Shown in pieces: positions 16,089 through 23,588 of a stretch of 29,433 bases of DNA. The stretch spans positions 1-29,433 of IMG/VR virus record IMGVR_UViG_3300033151_000452; one strand, written 5' to 3'. The DNA is from a virus. The notes beneath the pieces were generated by a model. It was not told the DNA's origin. It was given only the letters and a program-made list of their open reading frames with translations, and searched no databases. Position numbers and translations under genes: made by a program. Position 1 is the stretch's first letter; every line of letters starts with the position of its first letter.

Positions 16089-18782
16089 TTAATCAACATA
16101 TTGCCCTTTTAATATTTTATCCATAGCTCCATTATATTGACCTTCATATAATATCCCATTTAGAATAGCTTTTTTAGGATTAGAAAATGCCATAGATAAT
16201 ACCCAACTTTCTTGATTAGGTACGCTTTGTATGCTATGATATTCTGGGGAAATATGTTTTCTATCTTCTATCAATCTCCATTTTTGATGTTTATACCACA
16301 TTAATTGTGCTACGATACATTCATAATGAACATGATATATATTTTTGTTGTAAACACCAAATAGCTTATCAACAATAATTGTATAATCCTTCTCTTCAAA
16401 TTGATGTAGTAATTTAGAAACAGAAGCTAACTCACCAATAATATCTTTTTGTTTCATATCAGAATCTTCACCTTTAATAACAGCTGCTCCTGATGTATGA
16501 AATGTTCTCAATACTAATTGTGTGCCTCTTTCTCCTAATGTTTGTGCAGCTATAATACCTATAAATTTACTATGTAAACTTATATGTAAATCTCCATAAC
16601 ATCTTTTACATACACCATTTGATTTACATAATATTGGAGAACGTATTTGAATTGTTTTATTAACAATATCTTTACAATTTTCTTTTGTTATTTTATATAA
16701 ATCAGTACCATCTTCTTTTAAACACCAGCGATTAACTAACATTCTTGCTTTTAATAAATCATGTACTTCAACTGTTAGTAAATCTTCTGTACCACAATCA
16801 TCTAATTCTGAATCTAATTGTAAATTTGACCCAGTGAATATTAATTTTCTAGATAAGTATCCACTAGTTCCTGTGTTTAAAGCTACATCTAATAAACCTT
16901 TCCTACAACCATAAGTAGAAGTAAAAAATTCTTTTTGATTTAAACCATGTAGTAAAGAATGTTTTATAGGAGTCGGTAAGATTTCCCCATCAAAATTTGA
17001 AAGGAACCCTCTTGCGAAGATAAGTTGTTTTACTTGATCCCAACTTCCACGAGCACCTGATTCAATCATATATGCATATGAAAAGTCTTTTTTTAATGCT
17101 TCAATTATTTTGGGATCTGAAAATGCAATTAATTGATCTCTTACATCTTTCTTTGAAAAAACTTCATCTAATAATTTTGTAGAACTATGTGCATGAAAAT
17201 CTTTCAAAGATAAAGTACAACCATAAAGTGTAGAATATTTAAATCCTACTTTTTTAATTCTATCTAATGTTAAAATTGTTTCTGAAATTGGGTAATTGTC
17301 TTTTATATCATTAAGAATGTCTATTAAACGAGAAGCATCAACAATACCTTCAACTACTGGATAGTCAGTAGGTAATTGTTGGTTAAATTTTGCTCGTCCA
17401 ATTAACATTTCTGTATTTTTATATTTGTATTTAACATCTGAAAAATCTTTAGAAGTAAGGAAATAAATCCCTAAAACTATATCTTGACTTGGTGTAGTTG
17501 TTAAACTCTCATTAGCTGGGCTACTAAGATGAACAGCTACTGATATTTTTTCAATTATTTCTTGTTTCGCTTCTTCTGTAATTGGAATATAAACCGCCAT
17601 TTGATCTCCATCAAAATCTGCATTAAATGGAGGACAAACTAATGGGTGTATTTTAATAACATGTGCTATAGTGACTTTAACTTTAAAAGCTAACATCCCT
17701 ATTCTATGTAAAGAAGGTTGACGATTCAATATACAATATTCATCTTTTGTTATTTCTTTACATAGATTTAATAATACTGGAGATTGTTTTTTAGCACAAT
17801 CTTCAACATAATCTATTGCTTTATTAAGAATTTTAAATTTTCCTAATTGCAATAATCTTTTAGCCAATGGTAATTTATAAAGTTCAAGAACCATTACATA
17901 TGGTAATTTACATTCTTCTAATTTTAAATATGGATCTGGAGATATTACTGCTCTACCAGAAAAATCAATTCTCTTACCAAGTATGTTTCCTCGTATTATT
18001 CCTTTTTTCTTTGCTAATTTTTTAAGCAATTCTGTATATAATTCTTTGACTTTATATTGTATTTGTTTAGAGTAATCGTAATATAATTCTTTATCACGAG
18101 ATACTTCTATAATTGTTTTTTCAATTATTATTTTTTTTGTAAGTATATATTTATAAAGTCTATTAATAGGATCTACCAAATGCCTTGACCCTTGTTGTTT
18201 GCTAGAAACTGGTCTAAGTTCTGGTGGTAAAACAATAACATCACTAATAAGAAAATTATCTATATTTTCAAGAATAATTTCCCATGATTCATTTTCTTCA
18301 GCCATATTAGCAGCAATATCTCCTACTAACACTTGAATAGCTTCTGTCTTTTCCCACTTTTCTGCACCTTGAGGGATATCAGAAGCATCTTTAGTTACAT
18401 GAAATGCCTCATCCTCAACATATAAAATACTTTTATCATTATTCATTAAATCATCTATCATTCTTTTAACTAATTTACCAGCTAATTCAACAAACAAATC
18501 ATATAGTATTGGATTAACTATTTTAATAGGTAATGTAATTTTAGCAAAAGTCGTTCTTCTCATATTACTATTAGTAATTTTTACATTACAAATTTCACAA
18601 ATACTATCTTTCTTAGAAGGACCATGATATATACCACATTGACAAGTATAATTTCTTAAAGGACCAAATATCTGTTCTGAAAATAATCCCTCATGATGAA
18701 ATTTTCTTTTATTAAAAGCTTTTAAAGATGTTACTTCTTCTAAGTTTTCACAAAACTTTTCATAATTTAAAATCTTAGGCAT
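16089..18782 (-). CDS. rpoC: RNA polymerase beta-prime subunit, undivided (phage multisubunit RNAP)
   Basis: Catalytic subunit of the polymerase. The 897 residues include, in order, the N-terminal GLFSEQIFGP and zinc-binding site (C47, C49, C62, C65), and GKRIDFSGRAVISPDPYLKL near 275-294. Next come NRQPSLHRIGMLAFK and the absolutely conserved NADFDGDQ near 387-394, whose three Asp hold the catalytic Mg. The bridge-helix and trigger-loop region runs from GARGSWDQVKQL near 575 to CRKGLLDVALNTGTSGYLSR. A second zinc site lies around CKSNGVCKRCYGDL, followed by IAAQTLGERGTQLVLRTFH near 740. Bacterial beta-prime is about 1200-1400 residues, so this is a compact form. The ATG has AGAGGAA about 9 bases upstream. 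No alpha, omega or sigma gene is visible in the window. Confidence 0.95.
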   Translation of the reverse strand: MPKILNYEKFCENLEEVTSLKAFNKRKFHHEGLFSEQIFGPLRNYTCQCGIYHGPSKKDSICEICNVKITNSNMRRTTFAKITLPIKIVNPILYDLFVELAGKLVKRMIDDLMNNDKSILYVEDEAFHVTKDASDIPQGAEKWEKTEAIQVLVGDIAANMAEENESWEIILENIDNFLISDVIVLPPELRPVSSKQQGSRHLVDPINRLYKYILTKKIIIEKTIIEVSRDKELYYDYSKQIQYKVKELYTELLKKLAKKKGIIRGNILGKRIDFSGRAVISPDPYLKLEECKLPYVMVLELYKLPLAKRLLQLGKFKILNKAIDYVEDCAKKQSPVLLNLCKEITKDEYCILNRQPSLHRIGMLAFKVKVTIAHVIKIHPLVCPPFNADFDGDQMAVYIPITEEAKQEIIEKISVAVHLSSPANESLTTTPSQDIVLGIYFLTSKDFSDVKYKYKNTEMLIGRAKFNQQLPTDYPVVEGIVDASRLIDILNDIKDNYPISETILTLDRIKKVGFKYSTLYGCTLSLKDFHAHSSTKLLDEVFSKKDVRDQLIAFSDPKIIEALKKDFSYAYMIESGARGSWDQVKQLIFARGFLSNFDGEILPTPIKHSLLHGLNQKEFFTSTYGCRKGLLDVALNTGTSGYLSRKLIFTGSNLQLDSELDDCGTEDLLTVEVHDLLKARMLVNRWCLKEDGTDLYKITKENCKDIVNKTIQIRSPILCKSNGVCKRCYGDLHISLHSKFIGIIAAQTLGERGTQLVLRTFHTSGAAVIKGEDSDMKQKDIIGELASVSKLLHQFEEKDYTIIVDKLFGVYNKNIYHVHYECIVAQLMWYKHQKWRLIEDRKHISPEYHSIQSVPNQESWVLSMAFSNPKKAILNGILYEGQYNGAMDKILKGQYVD

Positions 18783-18787
18783 ATTTT

Positions 18788-19009
18788 TTATTCCTCTGTT
18801 TTAAACTTCTTTAATAAGAACTCCCCCATTTCAACAAAATGTTTTTGCACTTGTTTGGCAATCATTTTGTCTAAATCTGGCATAAGATGTTGTACTATTT
18901 CTTCTAAATCTTTTTTAGCAATATTTGTTTGGGTTTCTTTTAAACAGTTTTCAACAATATTTAAAACTTCCATTTCTAAAGCAGATGTTTTATGTTTTTG
19001 ATTTTTCAT
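18788..19009 (-). CDS. Small helical hypothetical protein upstream of rpoC
   Basis: A 73-residue protein, almost entirely helical by composition (ALEMEVLNIVENCLKETQTN; DLEEIVQHLMPDLDKMIAKQ), with a basic N-terminus. No family is recognised. It overlaps the preceding small gene by 20 bases. The ribosome-binding site AAAGG is about 10 bases from the ATG, a longish spacing, so coupling is likely. The stop is 5 bases before the rpoC start. The place directly before the polymerase genes would suit a small RNAP accessory factor, but nothing in the sequence shows that. Confidence 0.55.
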   Translation of the reverse strand: MKNQKHKTSALEMEVLNIVENCLKETQTNIAKKDLEEIVQHLMPDLDKMIAKQVQKHFVEMGEFLLKKFKTEE

Positions 19010-19208
19010 TTATTGATAACCTTTCTTTTATCTTTTGTTTAATTTGATCAATATTTTTATCAAATAAATCTCCAATTGTTTGCATTGTTTTTTCATAAAT
19101 TAAATCAACTAATGATCTAGAATTATCTCTGCTTGTCTTAATTACATTATCAATTGTTTCGTCTATTTTTTTATTTATGTCTTCATTCGTTATTTGTTTT
19201 TTCTCCAT
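18990..19208 (-). CDS. Small helical hypothetical protein
   Basis: A 72-residue charged, helical protein (EDINKKIDETIDNVIKTSRD; IYEKTMQTIGDLFDKNIDQI). The ATG has AGGAG 7 bases upstream. It overlaps the E2-like gene before it by 26 bases and the next small gene by 20 bases. The composition is much like its neighbour at 18788, with long amphipathic helices, but I see no clear sequence similarity between the two. Function unknown. Confidence 0.55.
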   Translation of the reverse strand: MEKKQITNEDINKKIDETIDNVIKTSRDNSRSLVDLIYEKTMQTIGDLFDKNIDQIKQKIKERLSINEKSKT

Positions 19209-19551
19209 TAATAAACTCCTGTTTTTTATAGGTTATTTCGTGCCAAGGTGTAAAATAACAATCATCTAAATTAAAACAATATAATATACTATAAATCATT
19301 GATTTAGATTCTTTTGTTATTTTATGGTTTCTTAAAGAATCAGGAATACAAAGTTCCCTTGTTTCTGGGTTTACATTAGGATGCGGTGAGTCTAACAAAA
19401 TAGACTCAATTTTATCATTACATAGTTTAATTGTATAACCTTTAATATTATATTTAAAAGGTAATTCTAAAATTTCATATAATTGTTCTTTAAAAATTAT
19501 TTTTTTTGGCACAATATAAGATATAATTTTTTTATAATCAATTACTATCAT
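19183..19551 (-). CDS. Small E2/UBC-fold-like protein (tentative)
   Basis: A 122-residue protein. After two beta-strand-like segments (YNIKGYTIKLC, KIESILLD) comes SPHPNVNPETRELCIPDSL (55-73). This is laid out like the E2 signature: an HPN turn (H57-P58-N59) followed 9 residues later by a Cys (C68) and an Ile-Pro. In eukaryotic E2 enzymes the pattern is HPN......G.iCl..l. A helical segment follows (ITKESKSMIYSILYCFNLDD). It is translationally coupled (ATGA overlap) to the E1/ThiF-like gene before it, as an E2 would be. If right, C68 would accept a ubiquitin-like protein from that E1. The UBC fold is weakly conserved, so this call rests on one motif plus context. The gene itself is firm: ACAGGAG stands before the ATG. 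Confidence 0.55.
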   Translation of the reverse strand: MIVIDYKKIISYIVPKKIIFKEQLYEILELPFKYNIKGYTIKLCNDKIESILLDSPHPNVNPETRELCIPDSLRNHKITKESKSMIYSILYCFNLDDCYFTPWHEITYKKQEFINGEKTNNE

Positions 19552-20396
19552 GCTGCTCCTGTTTCTGGAATTAATTCTATACTTCTATTAGTTAATGATA
19601 CTACAAAATTATTATAATCTGTTTGTGTTTTTATAATATCAAGAAATTTAATTATAATATCATGACTACTATTGAAAGTATTTTGAGGGATAGTTAATTC
19701 TTCAATAGGATTTAATTTATTCCCAATAAACAATGTCATAGGATAGTTTTTATTAGCATCAATTATAGGAATCAACTTGTCTGATAAATTAACAAATTTA
19801 TTTCCATATTGATGGTTTTCATAAATAATATCATAAGAACTATCCTGTAATTGTTTAATATAATCTAACTCATATTTTTGTACTGTCTGATTTGAAATTA
19901 ATGTGTTAATCGTTTCACTATAAATTAACATAGCTATAATAGATGCAGCTTGTTTTAAATCATTCTTTGTTAATTGTGTTATATATTTTCCATCTCTTTC
20001 TTTTTCGTAAACCACTTTCTTGCGAAAATCGCCTATCAAATATCTTGAGGATATATAAAATCTGGCATTTATTTCTTTTTGTCTTGAGTATGTTACATCT
20101 CGACAATCAATAACCAAATCTGTTTTTGGTATTTCAGTTACACCTTCTTCATATTTATGAGGTGCTGCCCAGACTTGAAGTTCTGGTTTTTTATTTAATA
20201 GTATTTCTTTAAGTGCTAAAGCTTTTGATATATCAATATCAATTTGTCTATAAATAGAATTTTTTAAATTCTTTTGCTCAACAGTATCATGGTCTATAAT
20301 AACAATCTTTTCAATTCCTTCAATATCAGCTACAGCTTCTGCGGTATAACCACCAAGCGTTCCTAAACCAATAATTGTAACACTTTTGTGTTTCAC
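19548..20396 (-). CDS. E1/ThiF/MoeB-like adenylating protein, second copy
   Basis: An E1-superfamily (ThiF/MoeB/HesA) Rossmann protein that would adenylate the C-terminus of a ubiquitin-like protein. The 282 residues show the ATP-binding loop VTIIGLGTLGG (6-16), the acidic pair in IVIIDHDTVE (D35, D37), NLKNSIYR with N43 and R50, and KALALKEIL with K58. These are the usual GxGxxG, D-x-D, N-x-x-R and K of the family. TDLVIDCRD (92-100) fits the strand before the crossover, and C98 is one possible Cys nucleophile. No CxxC zinc pairs are seen. The start is GTG with AAGGAG 9 bases upstream, and the end overlaps the small E2-like gene. It differs clearly from the other E1 in the window (21506-22210), so this is not a recent duplication. 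Confidence 0.85.
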   Translation of the reverse strand: MKHKSVTIIGLGTLGGYTAEAVADIEGIEKIVIIDHDTVEQKNLKNSIYRQIDIDISKALALKEILLNKKPELQVWAAPHKYEEGVTEIPKTDLVIDCRDVTYSRQKEINARFYISSRYLIGDFRKKVVYEKERDGKYITQLTKNDLKQAASIIAMLIYSETINTLISNQTVQKYELDYIKQLQDSSYDIIYENHQYGNKFVNLSDKLIPIIDANKNYPMTLFIGNKLNPIEELTIPQNTFNSSHDIIIKFLDIIKTQTDYNNFVVSLTNRSIELIPETGAA

Positions 20397-20399
20397 TGT

Positions 20400-20951
20400 T
20401 TATTTCTCCTTCATAGATTCTTTTTCATCTGTAAAGAATTTGTTTTCTTCCCCATTAGCTACATTAGGTAAGTAACTTGATTTATATTTAAAAAATTTGT
20501 GAGCTTCAATCATTGGATAGCTAACAGGTAATTTAAAAGAATATAAAGTTCTATTATTAGCTTTGGATATACTAATTGGCATTTTTGGATTTATTTTAAG
20601 TAATTCAGGAATAATTGTAGCTTTAAATTCCTTTTCTTTATCAACCGTTTTAATTTTCATAACTCGAGTGACAAATTCTTCTTCTCTTCCTTCACTTTTA
20701 ATTTTATAAGAATTCGTTTTATGAACAGTAGCTTCAACTGCTCTACCGAATGCTTTATGTTTTCCTTTCTTTTTGATAAAAGAATCTCTAAGTGAACAAA
20801 TTGAAACACCTCTTGCCACTATTTGTTTTTTCTCAGTGTTTAAAAATAAACACGCTGTAAAGATATTATTAGTAAGAGGTGTTGTATATTGATAGAATTT
20901 TATTTTATCAATTTTGTTATTTTCTAAAATCTGATCGATTTCTTGTTTCAT
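20400..20951 (-). CDS. Hypothetical protein between the two ubiquitin-like modules
   Basis: A 183-residue basic protein if begun at ATG 20951, which has GGAG 6 bases upstream; an in-frame ATG at 20963 overlaps that ribosome-binding site and is less likely. The best conserved-looking part is ARGVSICSLRDSFIKKKGKH, continuing into KAFGRAVEA. That pattern, a strand ending in Cys-Ser, a basic turn and a helix with GRA, occurs in small phage proteins of unknown role. Beta segments lie on both sides. It has no E2 or Ubl signature that I can see. It directly follows the strong terminator behind the Ubl gene and is followed by the second E1. It may be a partner or substrate of that E1, but this is context only. 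Confidence 0.55.
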   Translation of the reverse strand: MKQEIDQILENNKIDKIKFYQYTTPLTNNIFTACLFLNTEKKQIVARGVSICSLRDSFIKKKGKHKAFGRAVEATVHKTNSYKIKSEGREEEFVTRVMKIKTVDKEKEFKATIIPELLKINPKMPISISKANNRTLYSFKLPVSYPMIEAHKFFKYKSSYLPNVANGEENKFFTDEKESMKEK

Positions 20952-20963
20952 TATTTTCTCCAT

Positions 20964-21005
20964 TAAAAAGTGAGAGTGAACTCACATTAAGTAAGTTCAC
21001 TCTCA
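20964..21005 (-). terminator. Strong hairpin terminator or attenuator after the Ubl gene
   Basis: A perfect 12-bp stem: TGAGAGTGAACT (20971-20982) pairs with AGTTCACTCTCA (20994-21005), with an 11-base loop. On the minus strand it is followed by CTTTTTA (20970-20964). It is the strongest hairpin in the window and sits 13 bases after the Ubl stop. The next gene starts within about 20 bases with no visible promoter. It probably terminates most transcripts after the Ubl and lets some pass. Confidence 0.85.
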
Positions 21006-21018
21006 TGTTAAATGTTAA

Positions 21019-21513
21019 CTATCCTTTCTGACCGGCTGGTTTAAGAAACTCAACAACATCGCCTTCTTTTAATATATATTCTGAATTAACTTCTTCACCA
21101 TTTACAAGTGGAGTAGATTTAATATCAGCATTCAAGATATCACCAAAGGTATTCAATGCTGCTGTAATAGTATTTCCAACAACTGTAAAGTTACCATCAT
21201 TAGCACCACAAGCCATATAACAAGTAGTTGAGAACTTGTTACCTCTTCTCTCATTAGGTTTGGTCAATCTACTTTTTGCAAAGAAGTTCATTTCATTAAT
21301 TGCTGCAGGACCCGTTTCTTCAACCACTGGTTCTGCTTTAGAAATGGTTACGGAAGCAACACTATTTCTTGTTTTTTGACTTACAAGAATTGCGGCAATA
21401 ACAACATCTTTAGGTTTCTTGGTCATACCAGGAATACCAAGTTCATTTACACATCTTCTTTTAAGTTCTTTTGCTGTGGTTGCCTCTAAATCTGCTTTTG
21501 TATAATTACTCAT
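21019..21513 (-). CDS. Ubiquitin-like beta-grasp protein (PRTRC-C/ThiS-like) with SAP-like N-terminus
   Basis: A 164-residue protein in two parts. Residues 8-46 (DLEATTAKELKRRCVNELGI, then a PGMTKKPKDVVIAAIL stretch) look like a SAP/HeH helix-extension-helix motif, which usually binds nucleic acid. After a linker (about 47-92), the rest is a beta-grasp domain like ThiS, MoaD and the PRTRC C protein. It has strands FTVVGNTI, a helix, LVNGEEV (136-142) and a last strand GDVVEFLKP (151-159), ending AGQKG. The chain ends in Lys-Gly after a flexible turn, as I recall for PRTRC C proteins, so it would need no processing to expose a terminal Gly. It overlaps the E1 gene by 8 bases and is followed by a terminator. 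It is most likely the modifier activated by that E1. Confidence 0.8.
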   Translation of the reverse strand: MSNYTKADLEATTAKELKRRCVNELGIPGMTKKPKDVVIAAILVSQKTRNSVASVTISKAEPVVEETGPAAINEMNFFAKSRLTKPNERRGNKFSTTCYMACGANDGNFTVVGNTITAALNTFGDILNADIKSTPLVNGEEVNSEYILKEGDVVEFLKPAGQKG

Positions 21514-22210
21514 TTCGATTTTTCTCCTGTTTCACTTTTCTAATTTTGGATAATGAAGCCATTGACACTATGTCAAAATAGACTTCGCCCGCTTTTACAT
21601 CATTGTTTATTACTACATTATAAAACGCCCAACACATAATTGTTGCTGCCCCCAAATTTGCAAAATACAACTGAGGTTCAGATTCCGAAAGTTCCTGACA
21701 ACTCATTTCTTCCGGTGATTTATCTGTCGGTGAAGCAATTTCTGGATGGTATGCACATAAGTCGGATGTTAATTCTTTTCCTCCTTGTTTGACATATATT
21801 TGAACATTTCCATCAGTAAAATCATTCCCGCCAGATATAATGGTTATATCATTTAAAGATTTACAATAATTTGATACAACATTTCTACTTTTGTGATTAT
21901 CAAGACATAGAAAAACAATAGATTTCTCTTTAATTATTTCATGAGCATTATTTTCATTGATAAACACGTTTTTATAATCATAAATAATCCTTGGAAATTT
22001 TATAGTAAGTTCACTATATTGCATTTCTGCTTTATCTCCAACACGATTAAACTCTTGTCTTTCGTAATTCTTAGCTTCGTAATAATCTCCATCTACTAAT
22101 AATACATTACATTCGAGATCTTTTGAAAAGTTAAGAAAACGTGATAAACGTCCAGTTAATATTGAACCGATTCCGCCCAAACCGATAATAACTATATTAA
22201 GTTTATTCAA
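21506..22210 (-). CDS. E1/ThiF-like adenylating enzyme of a PRTRC-type cassette
   Basis: Activates a ubiquitin-like C-terminus with ATP and probably passes it to a Cys. Numbered from a TTG at 22210 (234 residues), it has NIVIIGLGGIGS (5-16), VLLVDGDYYEAKNYERQEF with D40/D42, N48, R51 and Q52, and K60 in the position that contacts ATP. EMSCQELSE (C171), followed by PQLYFANLGAATIM, matches the SC...... then FANS/INS-like helix of PRTRC ThiF proteins and gives the likely catalytic Cys. I prefer TTG 22210 over GTG 22219 because AAAGG is then 8 bases away and the overlap with the JAB gene becomes 8 bases, as at the other junctions in this cassette. It has no zinc-binding CxxC pairs. Confidence 0.9.
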   Translation of the reverse strand: MNKLNIVIIGLGGIGSILTGRLSRFLNFSKDLECNVLLVDGDYYEAKNYERQEFNRVGDKAEMQYSELTIKFPRIIYDYKNVFINENNAHEIIKEKSIVFLCLDNHKSRNVVSNYCKSLNDITIISGGNDFTDGNVQIYVKQGGKELTSDLCAYHPEIASPTDKSPEEMSCQELSESEPQLYFANLGAATIMCWAFYNVVINNDVKAGEVYFDIVSMASLSKIRKVKQEKNRNE

Positions 22211-23588
22211 TATTAACACCTTTAGATTTAAATCTTTTTATTAATCCTTCCAACAACCCAGAATAAGTATTTCTTCTTTCTGCAGTTTCAACTGGGGGTT
22301 TAACTTCTGTTTCTTCATAACAAAATGGGCAAATTGGTTTAAATTCATCGAGCATAAAAGTATTTGCACATTTTTTACATTTAATATATATATCTTTTGG
22401 TTCTGCTGGATTAGCTGATTTAACAACTAATGTCGATTCAACCTTTCCAGAATCAAAATTATCTACTTTCTTTTTTTCTTTTTCAGTAATTTCAGATTGT
22501 TTATCTTCTTCTGAAATATCATCAAGTAATATTAAACCTGTTCCAATTAAACAATGTGGGCAAATTTGTTCTTCATCTTTATCAAGATCAACTACTCGCA
22601 AACAATCTTTACAATAATATGAAATAATATCATATTCATATTCATCAACTTTTTGATGAATACAATTCTGACACTTATCAACTTCTTCTGTAATGTCCTC
22701 AATTTTATCAGATTTATGAGAAGCAGCTATATTACGATTTGAATATGGATAACATGGTGTGTGAAGATCTCCACCCCACATCTTATCAATTTCTTTCTGG
22801 TTGTAACTATACATACCAGTATTATATCTTCCGCCATATCCTACATATCTACTAGAATAAGAATATGTTTTCTTTTCAACCAACTTCAACCAATTTTTAT
22901 TAAAAGTTCTTTTACTTGGCGGAACTTTAATTTTAACTCTGATTTTTGGTCCGGCATTATATGTATGATAAGTATAACCATAAGCATTTGTAACAGGAGG
23001 TTTCTCATATTTAAAATCTTCAATGCCAAGAATGTAATCAGTATTTGCATACATTTGTCTAAAACCACTGGCTACAACTGAAGTTGATACTGATGGGAAT
23101 TCATCATTCACATTACCTATTGTAATATGTAATCCATCAAATACTTTTTCATCGGTATCATCAATTCCAGAATGAAACGCTGACATATTAGCATGACTAT
23201 GAATAGTTCCTATCATATTCATATCTTTAAGAGTCATACCTTTATTATAATCACAAGCTGCGCCTGATACTTGCTGAGACGGAACTACAACTTTAAATTT
23301 TTGTGTTTCTTGATTATAGAATAAAAGAATTACAGCTTCTGATTTATGTTCATCATAAACTGCTTTAAAAAACTCATATACCTTTGCAAATAGTGTAGCT
23401 GGAAGTTTGGGTATATGTATTACTGCAGAACATGGAACGTCCTGCAAATCTGGTATTTTATCAACAGGAATTAAACTTTCCATTATACCTAAATTTTTTT
23501 TCATATATATACCGTCTTTACCAACAATATAATATATATCATCTTCGAGTGGGTTAGTTTTCCCATCATGTACTAGTATTTCAAACAT
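22203..23588 (-). CDS. JAB/JAMM peptidase with C-terminal zinc ribbons (PRTRC-A-like)
   Basis: A metal-dependent isopeptidase of the JAB/MPN family, expected to trim the Ubl or remove it from targets. In 461 residues the JAMM motif is complete: MIGTIHSHANMSAFHSGIDD gives H130, H132, S140 and D143 with exact H-x-H-x7-S-x2-D spacing. E84 (SEAVILLFY) is a candidate catalytic Glu. The block from H130 to FDGLHITIGNV (150-160) is also typical of PRTRC A proteins. A Tyr/Gly-rich stretch follows (about 250-275). Then come Cys pairs CQNC, CKDC, CPHC, CKKC and CPFC between about 300 and 430, forming two or more zinc ribbons that could bind target or Ubl. The ATG has GGGAG 8 bases upstream. Overlaps of 8 bases join it to the genes on both sides. 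Confidence 0.93.
   Translation of the reverse strand: MFEILVHDGKTNPLEDDIYYIVGKDGIYMKKNLGIMESLIPVDKIPDLQDVPCSAVIHIPKLPATLFAKVYEFFKAVYDEHKSEAVILLFYNQETQKFKVVVPSQQVSGAACDYNKGMTLKDMNMIGTIHSHANMSAFHSGIDDTDEKVFDGLHITIGNVNDEFPSVSTSVVASGFRQMYANTDYILGIEDFKYEKPPVTNAYGYTYHTYNAGPKIRVKIKVPPSKRTFNKNWLKLVEKKTYSYSSRYVGYGGRYNTGMYSYNQKEIDKMWGGDLHTPCYPYSNRNIAASHKSDKIEDITEEVDKCQNCIHQKVDEYEYDIISYYCKDCLRVVDLDKDEEQICPHCLIGTGLILLDDISEEDKQSEITEKEKKKVDNFDSGKVESTLVVKSANPAEPKDIYIKCKKCANTFMLDEFKPICPFCYEETEVKPPVETAERRNTYSGLLEGLIKRFKSKGVNIE

Noticed and set aside
13005-18782. RNA polymerase genes as bacterial chromosomal rpoB/rpoC
   Set aside because: The sizes are much smaller, the order is reversed, no ribosomal protein genes are nearby, and terminase, tail and homing endonuclease genes share the same strand and style.
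22761-23081. Plus-strand frame inside the JAB gene
   Set aside because: Antisense to a gene with a complete JAMM motif; no plus-strand operon or promoter context.
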